This document shows, piece after piece, positions 10,604 to 22,261 of a stretch of DNA of 64,000 nucleotides. Source of the DNA: Salmonella enterica subsp. enterica serovar Choleraesuis (GTDB lineage: Bacteria > Pseudomonadota > Gammaproteobacteria > Enterobacterales > Enterobacteriaceae); contig AP025685.1 of NCBI GenBank assembly GCA_022846635.1, forward strand, positions 3,844,001 to 3,908,000. The letters are read 5' to 3'. The notes beneath the pieces were generated by a model that was not told the origin of the DNA, searched no databases, and was given only the letters and a program-made list of their open reading frames with translations. A program made the position numbers and the translations under genes. How positions within the stretch are numbered: position 1 is the stretch's first letter; the number at the start of each line of letters is the position of its first letter.

Positions 10604-10628
10604 ATCTTTTATTTTGACGGCTGAAACT

Positions 10629-10775
10629 TTACTGCGAAGCGCGGCTGGCAGCGCTAGAGATTGCACTACCACCGTCGGAAATATCCTCACCGACGCCACG
10701 AGTGGTATTGCACGCAGTCAGCGCGCTGCCCAATACGAGCATGGCGAAAATTGTCGCAATAGTTTTCTTAATCAT
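10629..10775 (-). CDS. ecnB: Entericidin B lipoprotein
   Basis: 48-residue lipoprotein, too short for many gene finders. The translation starts [16 protein letters not shown], has the lipobox LTAC (Cys22), then [18 protein letters not shown] and a short amphipathic alanine-rich tail ending RASQ. This is the entericidin pattern. EcnB is the bacteriolytic partner of the EcnAB pair, regulated in E. coli by RpoS and EnvZ/OmpR. It lies 123 bp downstream of ecnA on the same strand. Confidence 0.95.
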   Translation of the reverse strand: MIKKTIATIFAMLVLGSALTACNTTRGVGEDISDGGSAISSAASRASQ

Positions 10776-10898
10776 AGGCTGTTCCTTTTGTGACTATGTT
10801 TATGTTGTTGTACTGCACCAAATAAGCATAGACAAAATCCTTGAACAGGGAGGAGTCAGAGGGGATTTTTCAGAACATGACGCACAAAGGGTCAGACT

Positions 10899-11030
10899 TT
10901 AAGAGGCGGCGCGAGAGATGATATGGCCCATATCCTGAATATCCTGGCCGATACCACGGGTGGTGTTACAGCCGCTCAACAGTAAGGCTGCCGTTAGAGA
11001 GAGCAGAATAAAACGCAGGGAGTTTTTCAT
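10899..11030 (-). CDS. ecnA: Entericidin A lipoprotein (antidote)
   Basis: 43-residue lipoprotein paralogous to EcnB. It begins MKNSLRFILLSL, with lipobox LSGC (Cys21), then NTTRGIGQDIQDMGHIISRAAS and stop. The order efp, ecnA, ecnB, gdx on one strand is that of E. coli. Known from the family: EcnA counteracts the lytic activity of EcnB. The 123-bp gap before ecnB leaves room for the separate ecnB promoter. Confidence 0.93.
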   Translation of the reverse strand: MKNSLRFILLSLTAALLLSGCNTTRGIGQDIQDMGHIISRAAS

Positions 11031-11049
11031 AGTTTGCCCATCCTTAGCT

Positions 11050-11076
11050 GCGGCATGGCAACGCAGGCCATGCCGC
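11050..11076 (-). terminator. Hairpin downstream of efp (weak terminator or attenuator)
   Basis: Perfect 10-bp inverted repeat GCGGCATGGC/GCCATGCCGC with a 7-base loop, 11 bp after the efp stop. No U-run follows on either strand, so it may be a 3'-end stabiliser or a leaky terminator before ecnA. Confidence 0.5.
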
Positions 11077-11087
11077 ACGCCCGACGC

Positions 11088-11654
11088 TTATTTCACGCGC
11101 GAAACGTATTCACCAGAGCGGGTGTCAACTTTGATGACTTCGCCGATCTGTACGAACAGCGGAACCTTAACAACGGCGCCGGAGCTCAGAGTAGCTGGTT
11201 TACCGCCGGTACCAGCGGTATCGCCTTTCAGGCCTGGATCGGTATCAACCACTTCCAGTTCTACGAAGTTAGGCGGAGTTACAGCGATAGGCTGACCGTT
11301 CCACAGGGTCACGATGCATTCAGCCTGGTCGAGCAGCCATTTATCGTTGTCGCCGATTGCTTTTGCATCCGCGGCCAGCTGTTCGAAAGTTTCGTTATTC
11401 ATGAAGTGCCAGAACTCACCGTCGTTGTAGAGGTAAGTCAGGTTCATATCCACTACGTCCGCGCCTTCTGCGGAGTCGGTGGATTTAAAAGTTTTCTCAA
11501 CGCGAGTACCGGTCAGCAGACGGCGCAGCTTAACGCGCGCAAAGGCCTGGCCTTTACCTGGTTTAACGAACTCACTGGACTCAACCGCATAAGGTTCACC
11601 GTCCATCATGATTTTAAGACCGGAGCGAAATTCGTTGCTAGAATACGTTGCCAT
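11088..11654 (-). CDS. efp: Elongation factor P
   Basis: 188-residue translation factor that rescues ribosomes stalled on polyproline stretches. The modified lysine is visible as Lys34 in VKPGKGQ, the site lysylated by EpmA after EpmB makes (R)-beta-lysine. The remaining domains are intact, ending [13 protein letters not shown]. It is transcribed divergently from epmB with a 41-bp gap, so the two genes share a compact promoter region. Confidence 0.97.
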   Translation of the reverse strand: MATYSSNEFRSGLKIMMDGEPYAVESSEFVKPGKGQAFARVKLRRLLTGTRVEKTFKSTDSAEGADVVDMNLTYLYNDGEFWHFMNNETFEQLAADAKAIGDNDKWLLDQAECIVTLWNGQPIAVTPPNFVELEVVDTDPGLKGDTAGTGGKPATLSSGAVVKVPLFVQIGEVIKVDTRSGEYVSRVK

Positions 11655-11695
11655 AAGGCCCTCTGAATTTGTTAATAGTTAGCTTAGCTAAAAAA

Positions 11696-12724
11696 ATGGC
11701 ACACATTGTAACCCCAAACACCCCCTCCCGAGAAGATTGGTTGACGCAACTTGCTGAAGTCGTAACCGATCCTCATGAGCTACTTCGCCTGCTGGAGCTT
11801 GATGACAATGCCGAGCTGCTGGCCGGTGCCGATGCCAGAAAACTGTTCCCGCTGCGGGTTCCGCGTGGGTTTATCGCTCGCATGGAGCGCGGCAACCCGA
11901 ACGATCCATTGCTGCGCCAGGTACTGACCGCAAAGGAAGAGTTTCTCACGCCTGAGGGCTACACCCTCGATCCGCTGGAGGAGCAACACAGTGCGGTGCC
12001 AGGCCTTCTGCATAAATATAGCAACCGGGCGCTGCTTCTGGTTAAAGGAGGCTGTGCCGTTAACTGCCGTTATTGCTTCCGCCGCCATTTCCCTTATGCC
12101 GAGAATCAGGGCAACAAGCAGAACTGGCGGGTGGCGCTGGATTATATCAATAATCAACCGGCGTTAGATGAGCTAATTTTCTCCGGTGGCGATCCATTAA
12201 TGGCAAAAGACAGCGAGCTGCGCTGGCTTATTGAAGAGCTGGAAGCCATTCCTCACATTAAGCGCCTGCGTATTCACAGCCGCCTGCCGGTGATGATCCC
12301 AGCGCGCATTACCGATGAGCTGGTCGAAATTCTACGTAATAGCCGTTTGCAGATTATCCTGGTCAACCATATTAACCACGCCAACGAGGTAGATGCCGAC
12401 TTTAGCGCGGCCATGGCTCGCCTAAAAGCGATTGGCGTGACTCTGCTGAACCAGGGCGTGCTGATGCGCGGTGTGAATGATAACGCGAAAATTCTGGCTG
12501 ACCTTGGTAATGCACTGTTTGACGCAGGGGTCATGCCCTACTACCTGCACGTGCTGGATAAAGTACAGGGGGCTGCCCACTTTATGGTGGATGACGACGA
12601 GGCGCGCGCCATCATGCGTGAGTTAATGTCGCTGGTTTCTGGCTATATGGTGCCAAGATTGACTCGAGAAATTGGCGGCGAGCCGTCGAAAACAACTATC
12701 GACCTGCGGCTGCGTCAAAACTAA
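11696..12724 (+). CDS. epmB: EF-P (R)-beta-lysine-forming lysine 2,3-aminomutase EpmB (YjeK)
   Basis: Radical-SAM, PLP-dependent enzyme converting (S)-alpha-lysine to (R)-beta-lysine for EF-P modification. The radical SAM cysteines are in CAVNCRYCFRRHFPYAENQG, and GGDPLMAKD is typical of aminomutases. I use the ATG at 11696 (MAHIVTPNTPSREDW), giving 342 residues as in E. coli. An upstream in-frame start at 11669 would add nine residues with no family support. The ribosome site is poor. EpmC, the hydroxylase, is not in this window. Confidence 0.96.
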   Translation: MAHIVTPNTPSREDWLTQLAEVVTDPHELLRLLELDDNAELLAGADARKLFPLRVPRGFIARMERGNPNDPLLRQVLTAKEEFLTPEGYTLDPLEEQHSAVPGLLHKYSNRALLLVKGGCAVNCRYCFRRHFPYAENQGNKQNWRVALDYINNQPALDELIFSGGDPLMAKDSELRWLIEELEAIPHIKRLRIHSRLPVMIPARITDELVEILRNSRLQIILVNHINHANEVDADFSAAMARLKAIGVTLLNQGVLMRGVNDNAKILADLGNALFDAGVMPYYLHVLDKVQGAAHFMVDDDEARAIMRELMSLVSGYMVPRLTREIGGEPSKTTIDLRLRQN

Positions 12725-12780
12725 TCGGTAGGTTATAAGCCCCGGCGAACGCTGGGGCTGAAATCACTCAATGCCGAAAC

Positions 12781-13134
12781 TCAGTTCGGGCACTTATAAA
12801 CCTGGCCCGTCATTTTAGTCGCAACCGGTACGAAGCTGGACAACAGGTTCTGGTTCGGGCTGTTTACGTTATACAGCACGTTGCCGCCCATAGCCGCAGC
12901 CTGGTTGCGCAGTTCGTTAGCGGCGCTGCGCATAGAGCCGCCCTCGCCTCCCTGCTGGCCGGAAAGCCAGTTGCTCTGCTCACCGTTGGCCACGCCCAGC
13001 AGCTGGCACTCGCTGCCCGGCTTATCTTCTACAAAGCGAACGTTCTGCCCGCCTGCACTTAACTGGTGGCTGTTGCTACATCCGGCCAGCAGTGCTACCG
13101 CTGCGGCCAGTCCCATAGTATAAATCGTGCGCAT
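12781..13134 (-). CDS. yjeI: DUF4156 lipoprotein YjeI
   Basis: 117-residue predicted lipoprotein with lipobox LAGC (Cys19), matching YjeI in length and position between epmB and groEL. The mature part contains a glycine-rich GQQGGEGGSMRSAANELRN segment and two further cysteines (ECQLLG, YKCPN) that could pair in the periplasm. Function unknown. It converges with epmB; a GC-rich hairpin (12738-12759) between them could terminate either gene but has no clear T-run. Confidence 0.9.
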   Translation of the reverse strand: MRTIYTMGLAAAVALLAGCSNSHQLSAGGQNVRFVEDKPGSECQLLGVANGEQSNWLSGQQGGEGGSMRSAANELRNQAAAMGGNVLYNVNSPNQNLLSSFVPVATKMTGQVYKCPN

Positions 13135-13477
13135 GTTATCCTCGCATCAAGCCGCGCCCAACCCCCGCAATCCGGCGGTCTGCGCACCAATAATATCCAT
13201 TGTTATAAGACGCTCCCGGCGGTGCCGACAGGCCCCTATTCTTTTACCGATAGTTAAAAAGGAAGTAAATGTAGCCATGGCAAATTTGCATGTGGCGACG
13301 CATTTTGGCGACGGGATTTGTGATGCCGGTAATACCCTGATATCCGAGGGGATTAATAAAAGATATTGGAGCGTTTAAGAAATGACTAACTTAAAAGAGT
13401 CATCCGGAAAGGAATTAATAAAAAGCGGGCTTTAACTATTTACAGAAAAGGCAAACGACAGGGAAATATTTTATTTC
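13135..13477. other. Intergenic region upstream of yjeI, no convincing gene
   Basis: This gap holds the yjeI promoter region (minus strand) and, at its right end, the groEL terminator. A 33-codon frame at 13277-13378 on the plus strand (MANLHVATHFGDGIC...) has an AAGGAAG about a dozen bases upstream. I do not recognise it and consider it probably chance. Confidence 0.5.
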
Positions 13478-13515
13478 TTAATAATACAAAACGCCCGGTG
13501 ATATTCACCGGGCGT
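13478..13515 (-). terminator. Rho-independent terminator of groES-groEL
   Basis: Perfect 11-bp stem ACGCCCGGTGA/TCACCGGGCGT (13491-13515) with loop TAT, 59 bp after the groEL stop. On the minus strand a U/A-rich tail follows (13478-13490). Confidence 0.88.
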
Positions 13516-13574
13516 CAGGTGGCTGATTAAAATCAACCTAAGGCAGAACTATGGCCCTAAGGCCAAAGGCTGGC

Positions 13575-15248
<1,674 letters not shown>

Positions 15249-15269
15249 TCAGTGAGTTGCTCGCGTGAA

Positions 15270-15590
<321 letters not shown>

Positions 15591-15649
15591 TCAGTTCAGT
15601 TTTATGGGTTACGCCCGATATTTTTTTGCTACCGGGCTGGTGACGATAG

Positions 15650-15677
15650 AGATGGGGGTGGCTTTCTCACCTTCAAG
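15650..15677 (-). promoter_or_regulatory. Sigma-32 heat-shock promoter of groES-groEL
   Basis: On the minus strand: -35 CTTGAA (15672-15677), 14-bp spacer, -10 CCCCATCT (15650-15657). These match the RpoH consensus and closely resemble the E. coli groE promoter. It lies immediately beyond the fxsA stop, in the place where E. coli carries yjeH. Confidence 0.9.
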
Positions 15678-15703
15678 GGGCAAAAACAAAAAAAATTTAT
15701 TTT

Positions 15704-16180
15704 TTAGCGATCGTCAGAATCGCGCTCCTCAATGCGCTTTATCTCATCATCTTTGCGCTGGAACTCACCGTCGAAGGTATTACCCTGACTACCGCCGGCG
15801 CTAAAACCACCGCCTGACATCGCACCAAAGCGCAGATAAGGCATCAGTTTTAACGTTAAATGTTTCTGAACCGGCGGCAACAGCAGCAACAGGCCAAGAA
15901 AGTCGGTAAAGAAGCCGGGCAGCACCAGTAGCAGGCCGGAAATAATCAGAGAAACGCTTTTCACCATCTCGCCCGCCGGGCTTTCGCCTGCGGCCATTTT
16001 TTGCTGCATCAGCATCAGGTTTTTGAAACCCTGGTTGCGAATAAGCGAAATACCAACAACGGAAGTGAAGATTACCAGCATCAAAGTGAGCAGCACACCA
16101 AGCACGTGCGCAACCTGAATGAAGATCGAAATTTCGACATAAACGTACAGAAACAGGGCTATTAATGGAATCCAGCGCAC
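15704..16180 (-). CDS. fxsA: Membrane protein FxsA
   Basis: 158-residue inner-membrane protein; in E. coli, overproduction relieves F-plasmid exclusion of phage T7. I place the start at the GTG at 16178-16180, which has AGGAG upstream and gives VRWIPLIALFLYVYVEISIF, the E. coli length. The frame continues another 35 codons upstream to an ATG at 16285, but those residues are not FxsA-like. Several hydrophobic segments are followed by a charged tail (RKDDEIKRIEERDSDD). It is divergent from aspA. Confidence 0.92.
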   Translation of the reverse strand: MRWIPLIALFLYVYVEISIFIQVAHVLGVLLTLMLVIFTSVVGISLIRNQGFKNLMLMQQKMAAGESPAGEMVKSVSLIISGLLLVLPGFFTDFLGLLLLLPPVQKHLTLKLMPYLRFGAMSGGGFSAGGSQGNTFDGEFQRKDDEIKRIEERDSDDR

Positions 16181-16314
16181 CAGAATCTCCTGAACAAGAC
16201 AGCTGCCGCAGCAACCGTATAAAATAAGGGGCGTTAATGCATTTAATGGAGATGGTGATAATCCCGAAAAAATCAACCATCCCACTTTTTAAAGACTGGA
16301 AAAAATCTCATGGC

Positions 16315-16330
16315 AGTGATGTGACTCACA
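16315..16330 (+). promoter_or_regulatory. CRP-type site in the fxsA-aspA divergent region
   Basis: AGTGA-TGTGAC-TCACA fits the cAMP-CRP consensus (TGTGA-N6-TCACA) with one mismatch. It lies 185-200 bp before the aspA ATG in a 334-bp divergent region. aspA of E. coli is CRP-activated, so this is the likely activator site; promoter elements between it and aspA were not assigned. Confidence 0.6.
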
Positions 16331-16514
16331 TATTAAAAATTGTGATGCCAAAGGGCCGACAATAAGTGATCCAGATTACGGCTTTTCGCATTTACTAGCA
16401 TATGATCAGCACCACCTGACCGATTACAGCGGTTATGTCGGTCTAAACTTCACACAACCACATATCCTGTGTGCTCCAGTCTCATTTATCGACAGCTTGA
16501 ATAAGAAGGTTCAC

Positions 16515-17951
16515 ATGTTAAATAACATTCGTATCGAAGAAGATTTATTGGGTACCAGGGAAGTTCCCGCGGATGCGTATTACGGCGTCCATACTCTGCG
16601 AGCGATTGAAAACTTCTATATCAGTAACAGCAAAATCAGCGACATTCCTGAGTTTGTTCGCGGCATGGTCATGGTCAAAAAGGCCGCCGCGCTGGCTAAT
16701 AAAGAGCTGCAAACCATACCGCGCCACGTCGCCGATACCATCATCGCTGCCTGCGATGAGGTGCTAAATAACGGTAAGTGCATGGATCAGTTCCCGGTTG
16801 ACGTCTATCAGGGCGGCGCCGGTACCTCGGTCAACATGAACACCAACGAAGTGCTGGCAAACATTGGTCTGGAGCTGATGGGGCACCAGAAAGGGGAATA
16901 TCAGTACCTGAACCCTAACGACCACGTAAATAAATGCCAGTCTACCAACGACGCCTATCCGACCGGCTTCCGTATCGCGGTATACGCCTGCATCGTAAAA
17001 CTGGTAGATGCGATTAATCAGCTTGGCGAAGGCTTTGAGCGTAAAGCCGTTGAGTTTGAAAACATCCTGAAAATGGGTCGTACTCAGTTGCAGGATGCGG
17101 TGCCGATGACCCTGGGTCAGGAGTTCCATGCGTTCAACGTACTGTTGAAAGAAGAGACCAAAAACCTGCTGCGCACCGCTGAGCTGCTGCTGGAAGTTAA
17201 CCTGGGTGCGACCGCTATCGGTACTCGCCTGAACACGCCAGACGGCTATCAGCAGCTGGCGGTTCAGAAGCTGGCGGAAGTCAGCAGCCTGCCTTGCGTT
17301 CCGGCTGAAGACCTTATCGAAGCGACCTCCGACTGCGGCGCTTACGTAATGGTTCACAGCTCCCTGAAGCGCCTGGCCGTTAAAATGTCCAAAATCTGTA
17401 ACGACCTGCGCCTGCTCTCTTCCGGTCCGCGCGCTGGCCTGAACGAAATCAACCTGCCGGAACTGCAGGCCGGTTCTTCTATCATGCCAGCCAAAGTAAA
17501 CCCGGTAGTACCAGAAGTGGTAAACCAGGTCTGCTTCAAAGTTATCGGCAACGATACTACCGTAACCATGGCATCCGAAGCGGGTCAGCTGCAGCTTAAC
17601 GTGATGGAGCCGGTTATCGGCCAGGCGATATTTGAGTCTATCCATATCCTGACTAACGCCTGCTACAACCTGCTGGAAAAATGCATTAACGGTATTACCG
17701 CTAACAAAGAAGTGTGCGAAAGCTACGTCTATAACTCTATCGGTATCGTTACCTACCTCAACCCGTTCATCGGCCACCATAACGGCGATATCGTCGGGAA
17801 GATTTGTGCCGAAACCGGTAAGAGCGTGCGTGAAGTTGTGCTGGAGCGCGGTCTGCTGACCGAAGCCGAGCTGGACGATATCTTCTCGGTTAATAACCTG
17901 ATGCACCCGGCCTACAAAGCCAAACGCTATACCGATGAAAGCGAACAGTAA
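16515..17951 (+). CDS. aspA: Aspartate ammonia-lyase (aspartase)
   Basis: Converts L-aspartate to fumarate and ammonia, feeding fumarate respiration by FrdABCD. It is a homotetramer of the fumarase/aspartase superfamily. The signature [15 protein letters not shown] is present with its catalytic-loop serine, as are [14 protein letters not shown] and TNDAYPTGF. The ATG at 16515 (ribosome site AAGAAGG) gives 478 residues, the E. coli length; a TTG 18 bp upstream is an unnecessary extension. dcuA follows 116 bp downstream after a terminator. Confidence 0.98.
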   Translation: MLNNIRIEEDLLGTREVPADAYYGVHTLRAIENFYISNSKISDIPEFVRGMVMVKKAAALANKELQTIPRHVADTIIAACDEVLNNGKCMDQFPVDVYQGGAGTSVNMNTNEVLANIGLELMGHQKGEYQYLNPNDHVNKCQSTNDAYPTGFRIAVYACIVKLVDAINQLGEGFERKAVEFENILKMGRTQLQDAVPMTLGQEFHAFNVLLKEETKNLLRTAELLLEVNLGATAIGTRLNTPDGYQQLAVQKLAEVSSLPCVPAEDLIEATSDCGAYVMVHSSLKRLAVKMSKICNDLRLLSSGPRAGLNEINLPELQAGSSIMPAKVNPVVPEVVNQVCFKVIGNDTTVTMASEAGQLQLNVMEPVIGQAIFESIHILTNACYNLLEKCINGITANKEVCESYVYNSIGIVTYLNPFIGHHNGDIVGKICAETGKSVREVVLERGLLTEAELDDIFSVNNLMHPAYKAKRYTDESEQ

Positions 17952-17974
17952 TCTTAACAGCAGTTCTTAACTAC

Positions 17975-18004
17975 AAGGCACGTCCAGAGCGACGTGCCTT
18001 TTTC
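17975..18004 (+). terminator. Terminator between aspA and dcuA
   Basis: Perfect 10-bp stem AAGGCACGTC/GACGTGCCTT with a 6-base loop, then TTT. It implies that much dcuA transcription needs its own promoter or readthrough. Confidence 0.85.
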
Positions 18005-18067
18005 GTTATATTAGATACCATTTCATAACATTTATTTATTCTTACATTAACCAACAAGGAAGCAACC

Positions 18068-19369
18068 ATGATAGTCATCGAACTTATCATAGTGTTAGTG
18101 GCGATATTTTTGGGCGCCAGACTCGGAGGGATCGGCATCGGTTATGCCGGCGGGTTAGGGGTGTTGGTATTAGCCGCCATTGGCGTTAAACCCGGCCACA
18201 TCCCGTTTGACGTTATCTCAATCATCATGGCGGTTATCGCCGCTATCTCTGCAATGCAGGTAGCCGGTGGCCTGGATTACCTGGTTAACCAAACTGAAAA
18301 ACTGCTGCGTAAAAACCCAAAATACATCACCATCCTCGCACCAATCGTTACCTATTTTCTGACTATCTTTGCCGGTACCGGCAATATCTCGCTGGCGACG
18401 CTGCCGGTTATCGCGGAAGTTGCTAAAGAACAGGGCATTAAGCCTTGCCGTCCGCTATCTACCGCCGTTGTTTCCGCGCAGATTGCCATTACCGCCTCCC
18501 CTATCTCCGCAGCCGTGGTTTACATGTCTTCGGTGATGGAAGGACACGGTATCAGCTACATTCACCTGCTGTCGGTGGTTATCCCATCCACCCTGCTGGC
18601 AGTGCTGGTTATGTCGTTCCTGATTTCGATGCTGTTCAACTCTAAACTGTCGGACGACCCGGTATACCTCAAGCGTCTGTCCGAAGGGCTGATTGAGCTG
18701 CGCGGTGATAAGCAGATTGAAATCAAACCAGGCGCGAAAAGCTCCGTATGGCTGTTCCTGCTGGGCGTTCTGTGCGTAGTGGCTTATGCCATTATCAACA
18801 GCCCAAGCCTGGGCCTGGTGGCAACTCCGCTGATGAACACCACCAACGCCATCCTTATCATCATGCTGAGCGTGGCGACCCTGACCACCGTTCTGTGCAA
18901 AGTTGAAACTGACTCCATCCTGAACTCCAGCACCTTTAAAGCCGGTATGAGCGCCTGTATCTGTATCCTGGGCGTGGCGTGGCTGGGCGACACCTTCGTA
19001 TCTGCCAACATTGACTGGATTAAAGATACCGCAGGTGAAGTGATTCAGGGCCATCCGTGGCTGCTGGCTGTCATCTTCTTCTTTGCTTCGGCGCTGCTGT
19101 ACTCTCAGGCTGCGACTGCGAAAGCGCTGATGCCAATGGCGCTGGCGCTTAACGTGTCTCCACTGACCGCGGTAGCCTCTTTCGCAGCCGTTTCCGGCCT
19201 GTTCATTCTGCCAACCTACCCAACTCTGGTAGCGGCAGTGCAGATGGATGACACCGGTACTACCCGTATCGGTAAGTTCGTATTTAACCATCCGTTCTTT
19301 ATCCCAGGCACCATCGGCGTCATTCTTTCCGTATGCTTTGGCTTCCTGTTCGGTAGCGTTCTGCTGTAG
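18068..19369 (+). CDS. dcuA: C4-dicarboxylate antiporter DcuA
   Basis: 433-residue inner-membrane carrier exchanging aspartate, fumarate, malate and succinate. It imports aspartate for AspA and exports the succinate made by FrdABCD. Length and sequence match E. coli DcuA (MIVIELIIVLVAIFLGARLGG start; FAGTGNISLATLPVIAEVAKEQGIKPCRP loop). It has many membrane helices and an AAGGAAGC ribosome site. Together with aspA it completes the anaerobic aspartate-fumarate-succinate route in this window. Confidence 0.97.
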   Translation: MIVIELIIVLVAIFLGARLGGIGIGYAGGLGVLVLAAIGVKPGHIPFDVISIIMAVIAAISAMQVAGGLDYLVNQTEKLLRKNPKYITILAPIVTYFLTIFAGTGNISLATLPVIAEVAKEQGIKPCRPLSTAVVSAQIAITASPISAAVVYMSSVMEGHGISYIHLLSVVIPSTLLAVLVMSFLISMLFNSKLSDDPVYLKRLSEGLIELRGDKQIEIKPGAKSSVWLFLLGVLCVVAYAIINSPSLGLVATPLMNTTNAILIIMLSVATLTTVLCKVETDSILNSSTFKAGMSACICILGVAWLGDTFVSANIDWIKDTAGEVIQGHPWLLAVIFFFASALLYSQAATAKALMPMALALNVSPLTAVASFAAVSGLFILPTYPTLVAAVQMDDTGTTRIGKFVFNHPFFIPGTIGVILSVCFGFLFGSVLL

Positions 19370-19377
19370 TACCCTTT

Positions 19378-19407
19378 CGCGCGGTGCGCCTGCACCGCGC
19401 GTTCTCC
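19378..19407 (+). terminator. Probable dcuA terminator
   Basis: Perfect 10-bp GC-rich stem CGCGCGGTGC/GCACCGCGCG with loop GCCT, 8 bp after the dcuA stop. The following TTCTCCCTT is only moderately U-rich. Confidence 0.65.
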
Positions 19408-19511
19408 CTTCCCTGGTTTTCCCTCAGCACGTTTATTGAAGTGGTTAATATGCCGCCGCTTATCCCACATGCTATAGTCCGTGCATTCATCGTGCCGAAA
19501 CGAGGTTTGCA

Positions 19512-19835
19512 ATGACTACTCCCGATGCCGTTATTGTTCTCTGTACCGCCCCGGACGAAGCTACGGCGCAAGAGCTGGCCACAGCCGTACTGGCCGACAA
19601 ACTTGCCGCCTGCGTCACTATGCAACCCGGCGCCAGCTCGATGTACTACTGGCAGGGAAAGCTGGAACAGGAATACGAAGTCCAGATGCTGCTAAAAACC
19701 GACAAGGCTCACCAGGAGATGTTGCTGGCCGCGCTTAAGGCTGCCCATCCCTATGAAACTCCCGAGCTGCTGGTCGTTCCGGTACTCTATGGAGATAGTG
19801 AATATTTATCATGGCTTTACGCTTCATTGCGCTGA
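19512..19835 (+). CDS. cutA: Divalent-cation tolerance protein CutA
   Basis: 107-residue trimeric cytoplasmic protein of the CutA1 family (E. coli 112). It contains the conserved segments [33 protein letters not shown] (split here by reading) and [13 protein letters not shown]. Its exact role in copper tolerance is unsettled. The 3' end overlaps the dsbD start by 25 bp, as is usual for this pair. Confidence 0.94.
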   Translation: MTTPDAVIVLCTAPDEATAQELATAVLADKLAACVTMQPGASSMYYWQGKLEQEYEVQMLLKTDKAHQEMLLAALKAAHPYETPELLVVPVLYGDSEYLSWLYASLR

Positions 19836-21583
19836 TTGCGCTGTTCTTTGCTTCATTTACCCAGGCAGGCCTGTTCGATAACCAAACCTCCAGCCAGTTT
19901 GTGCCGGTGGATCGGGCCTTTGCCTTTGATTTTCATCAGCAAAACGACAAATTAACCCTCAGCTGGGAGGTTAAGCCCGGCTACTACCTTTATCGTCAGC
20001 AGATAAAACTCGCCCCTAAAAACGCCGCGCTTGCCTCCTGGACACTACCGCCCGGCGAGCCGCATGAAGATGAGTTTTTTGGTAAGAGTGAGATCTATCC
20101 TCAGAGCCTGAAGCTCGCGCTGACGCTGACCCGAACCGCTCCTGATGCCAGCGTGGAGGTGACTTATCAAGGCTGCGCGGCGGCCGGATTCTGTTACCCG
20201 CCGGAAACTCGCACCGTGCCGCTTTCGGCTATCAGCGCTGCCGCTGGCGCACCGGTTGATTCAGGCTCTGAGCCTGAAGCTACGAATACCGGCGCGCAGA
20301 AAGCACAGCCCGCAGGCTCCAGCTCCCAAATAAGTACTGCCCCAGCTCCAGGTGACAACGGCTCCGCCCGGCTGCCGTTTTCTATGTGGTGGGCGCTGCT
20401 TATCGGCATCGGCGTCGCCTTTACCCCTTGCGTGCTGCCGATGTATCCGCTGATTTCCGGTATTGTTTTGGGCGGTAAACAACGGCTGTCTACCGCCCGG
20501 GCGCTACTGCTGGCCTTTATCTATGTGCAGGGCATGGCACTCACTTATACCGCTTTGGGTCTGGTGGTTGCCGCCGCCGGATTGCAGTTTCAGGCAGCGC
20601 TGCAGCAGCCATGGGTATTGATAACTCTGGCAGCCGTGTTTACCCTGCTGGCGCTGGCGATGTTTGGCGTCTTCACCCTGCAATTGCCTTCGGCACTGCA
20701 AACCCGGCTCACCCTGTCCAGTAACCGCCATCAGGGCGGTACCGTTGGCGGAGTGTTTGCCATGGGTGCAATTGCCGGACTTATCTGCTCTCCGTGCACC
20801 ACCGCACCGCTTAGCGCCATCCTTCTGTATATCGCCCAAAGCGGAAATATGGCTCAGGGCGCAGTTACTCTCTACCTGTATGCGCTGGGAATGGGGTTGC
20901 CGCTGATTGGGGTTACGGTGTTCGGCCAGCGTCTGCTGCCAAAAAGCGGGCCGTGGATGGAGAGCGTCAAAACCGCCTTCGGTTTTATCATTCTCGCACT
21001 GCCAGTATTCCTGCTAGAACGCGTGCTGGGTGAACCCTGGGGGCTGCGGATGTGGAGCGCGCTCGGCATAGCATTCTTCAGTTGGGCATTCATTACCACT
21101 CTGCGGGCAAAGGGCCGCTTAGTGAAGATCGCGCAGATCCTGATGCTGGGAGCGGCTGTTATTTGTGCCAGGCCGCTGCAAGATTGGGCATTCGGCACCA
21201 TTGATCCTCACTCGCAGCTGAGCACGCTGGCTTTTACCCGGATCAACAGCGTAGACTCTTTAAATCAACAGCTGGCGGCGGCCCGGGGCAAGCCGGTAAT
21301 GATCGATCTTTTTGCCGAATGGTGCGTTGCCTGTAAAGAGTTCGAAAAATATACCTTTAACGATCCTGCCGTGCGGCAAACGCTCAAAGACGTAGTGCTG
21401 TTACAGGCCGATGTAACCCGTAACTCACCGCAGGATGTAGCGCTGCTGAAGCATTTACAGGTGCTGGGTCTGCCGACCATTCTGTTTTATGACCGCGACG
21501 GTAATCCTCTGCCAGCGGCTAAAGTGACCGGTTTTATGAAGCCGGAGGCATTCAATACGCATTTGCACAATCATCTGCGGTAA
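19811..21583 (+). CDS. dsbD: Thiol:disulfide interchange protein DsbD
   Basis: Inner-membrane electron carrier passing reducing power from cytoplasmic thioredoxin to periplasmic DsbC, DsbG and CcmG. It has 590 residues, slightly longer than E. coli (565). The extra length lies in a Ser/Ala/Pro-rich linker after the N-terminal domain (about residues 135-190). Order: signal peptide; N-terminal domain with [11 protein letters not shown] cysteines; eight-helix domain with [11 protein letters not shown] and [12 protein letters not shown]-terminal thioredoxin-like domain with [11 protein letters not shown]. All six redox cysteines are visible. Confidence 0.97.
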   Translation: MALRFIALIALFFASFTQAGLFDNQTSSQFVPVDRAFAFDFHQQNDKLTLSWEVKPGYYLYRQQIKLAPKNAALASWTLPPGEPHEDEFFGKSEIYPQSLKLALTLTRTAPDASVEVTYQGCAAAGFCYPPETRTVPLSAISAAAGAPVDSGSEPEATNTGAQKAQPAGSSSQISTAPAPGDNGSARLPFSMWWALLIGIGVAFTPCVLPMYPLISGIVLGGKQRLSTARALLLAFIYVQGMALTYTALGLVVAAAGLQFQAALQQPWVLITLAAVFTLLALAMFGVFTLQLPSALQTRLTLSSNRHQGGTVGGVFAMGAIAGLICSPCTTAPLSAILLYIAQSGNMAQGAVTLYLYALGMGLPLIGVTVFGQRLLPKSGPWMESVKTAFGFIILALPVFLLERVLGEPWGLRMWSALGIAFFSWAFITTLRAKGRLVKIAQILMLGAAVICARPLQDWAFGTIDPHSQLSTLAFTRINSVDSLNQQLAAARGKPVMIDLFAEWCVACKEFEKYTFNDPAVRQTLKDVVLLQADVTRNSPQDVALLKHLQVLGLPTILFYDRDGNPLPAAKVTGFMKPEAFNTHLHNHLR

Positions 21584-21633
21584 ACAACACTAGGTGTAGG
21601 AAAATGACGTTGGCAACAGCGAAGGAGAATATC

Positions 21634-22209
21634 GTGCAACGAGAAGAAGTGCTGGAGCATGCACTTGAAATTCTGGAGCTCAATGGCCTCGCGAACGCCA
21701 CCCCTGCGATGGTGGCCAGCCATGCTGGTATGGAGCTTACCGATTTACAACGCTTTTGGCCCGACCACGAAGCGCTGTTATATGACGCCCTGCGCTATCA
21801 CAGCGAGCAAATTGAAAGCCTGCGCCGTCAATTGTTTCATGACAAGAGCCGCAGCCCGCAGCAAAAGATCCTGGCGCGCTATGAAACGCTGGGTGGATGC
21901 GTAGATAAAAAACGTTATCCCGGCTGCCTGTTTATTGCCGCCTGTGGTTTCTACCCGGATCGCGATCATCCGATTCATCAGCTTGCCGAACGGCAGAAAC
22001 GCGCCGCCTGGGAATTTACCCACGAGCTGCTGACACAATTGGGCGTTGACGATCCCGCGATGGTTGCCGCGCAGCTGGAACTGGTGCTCGAGGGTTGCCT
22101 CAGCCGTCTGCTGGTTAAACATAACCGGGCAGATGTCGAAACTGCCAGCCGACTGGCTGAGGATATCCTGCGCATCGCTCAGTGCCGGGCCGGTGGTGCC
22201 TTCGGCTAA
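21634..22209 (+). CDS. yjdC: TetR-family regulator YjdC
   Basis: 191-residue putative DNA-binding regulator located after dsbD, as in E. coli. The N-terminal helix-turn-helix covers roughly residues 10-55 ([32 protein letters not shown]). The best-conserved stretch is [26 protein letters not shown] choose the GTG at 21634 (ribosome site GAAGGAG, product VQREEVLE, same length as E. coli); an ATG at 21604 would add ten residues. In E. coli the next gene is pheU; here a 23-kb adhesin locus intervenes. Confidence 0.9.
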   Translation: MQREEVLEHALEILELNGLANATPAMVASHAGMELTDLQRFWPDHEALLYDALRYHSEQIESLRRQLFHDKSRSPQQKILARYETLGGCVDKKRYPGCLFIAACGFYPDRDHPIHQLAERQKRAAWEFTHELLTQLGVDDPAMVAAQLELVLEGCLSRLLVKHNRADVETASRLAEDILRIAQCRAGGAFG

Positions 22210-22228
22210 CTGAAGCAGTTACCGCTTT

Positions 22229-22261
22229 ATTGCCGCCGGGGGCGACTATTCCGGCGGCAAT
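22229..22261. terminator. Bidirectional hairpin between yjdC and the glycosyltransferase gene
   Basis: Perfect 11-bp inverted repeat ATTGCCGCCGG/CCGGCGGCAAT with an 11-base loop, between two convergent genes and overlapping the last codons of the minus-strand gene. The T-tracts are poor, but the position fits a shared terminator. It also marks the left edge of the accessory adhesin locus. Confidence 0.6.
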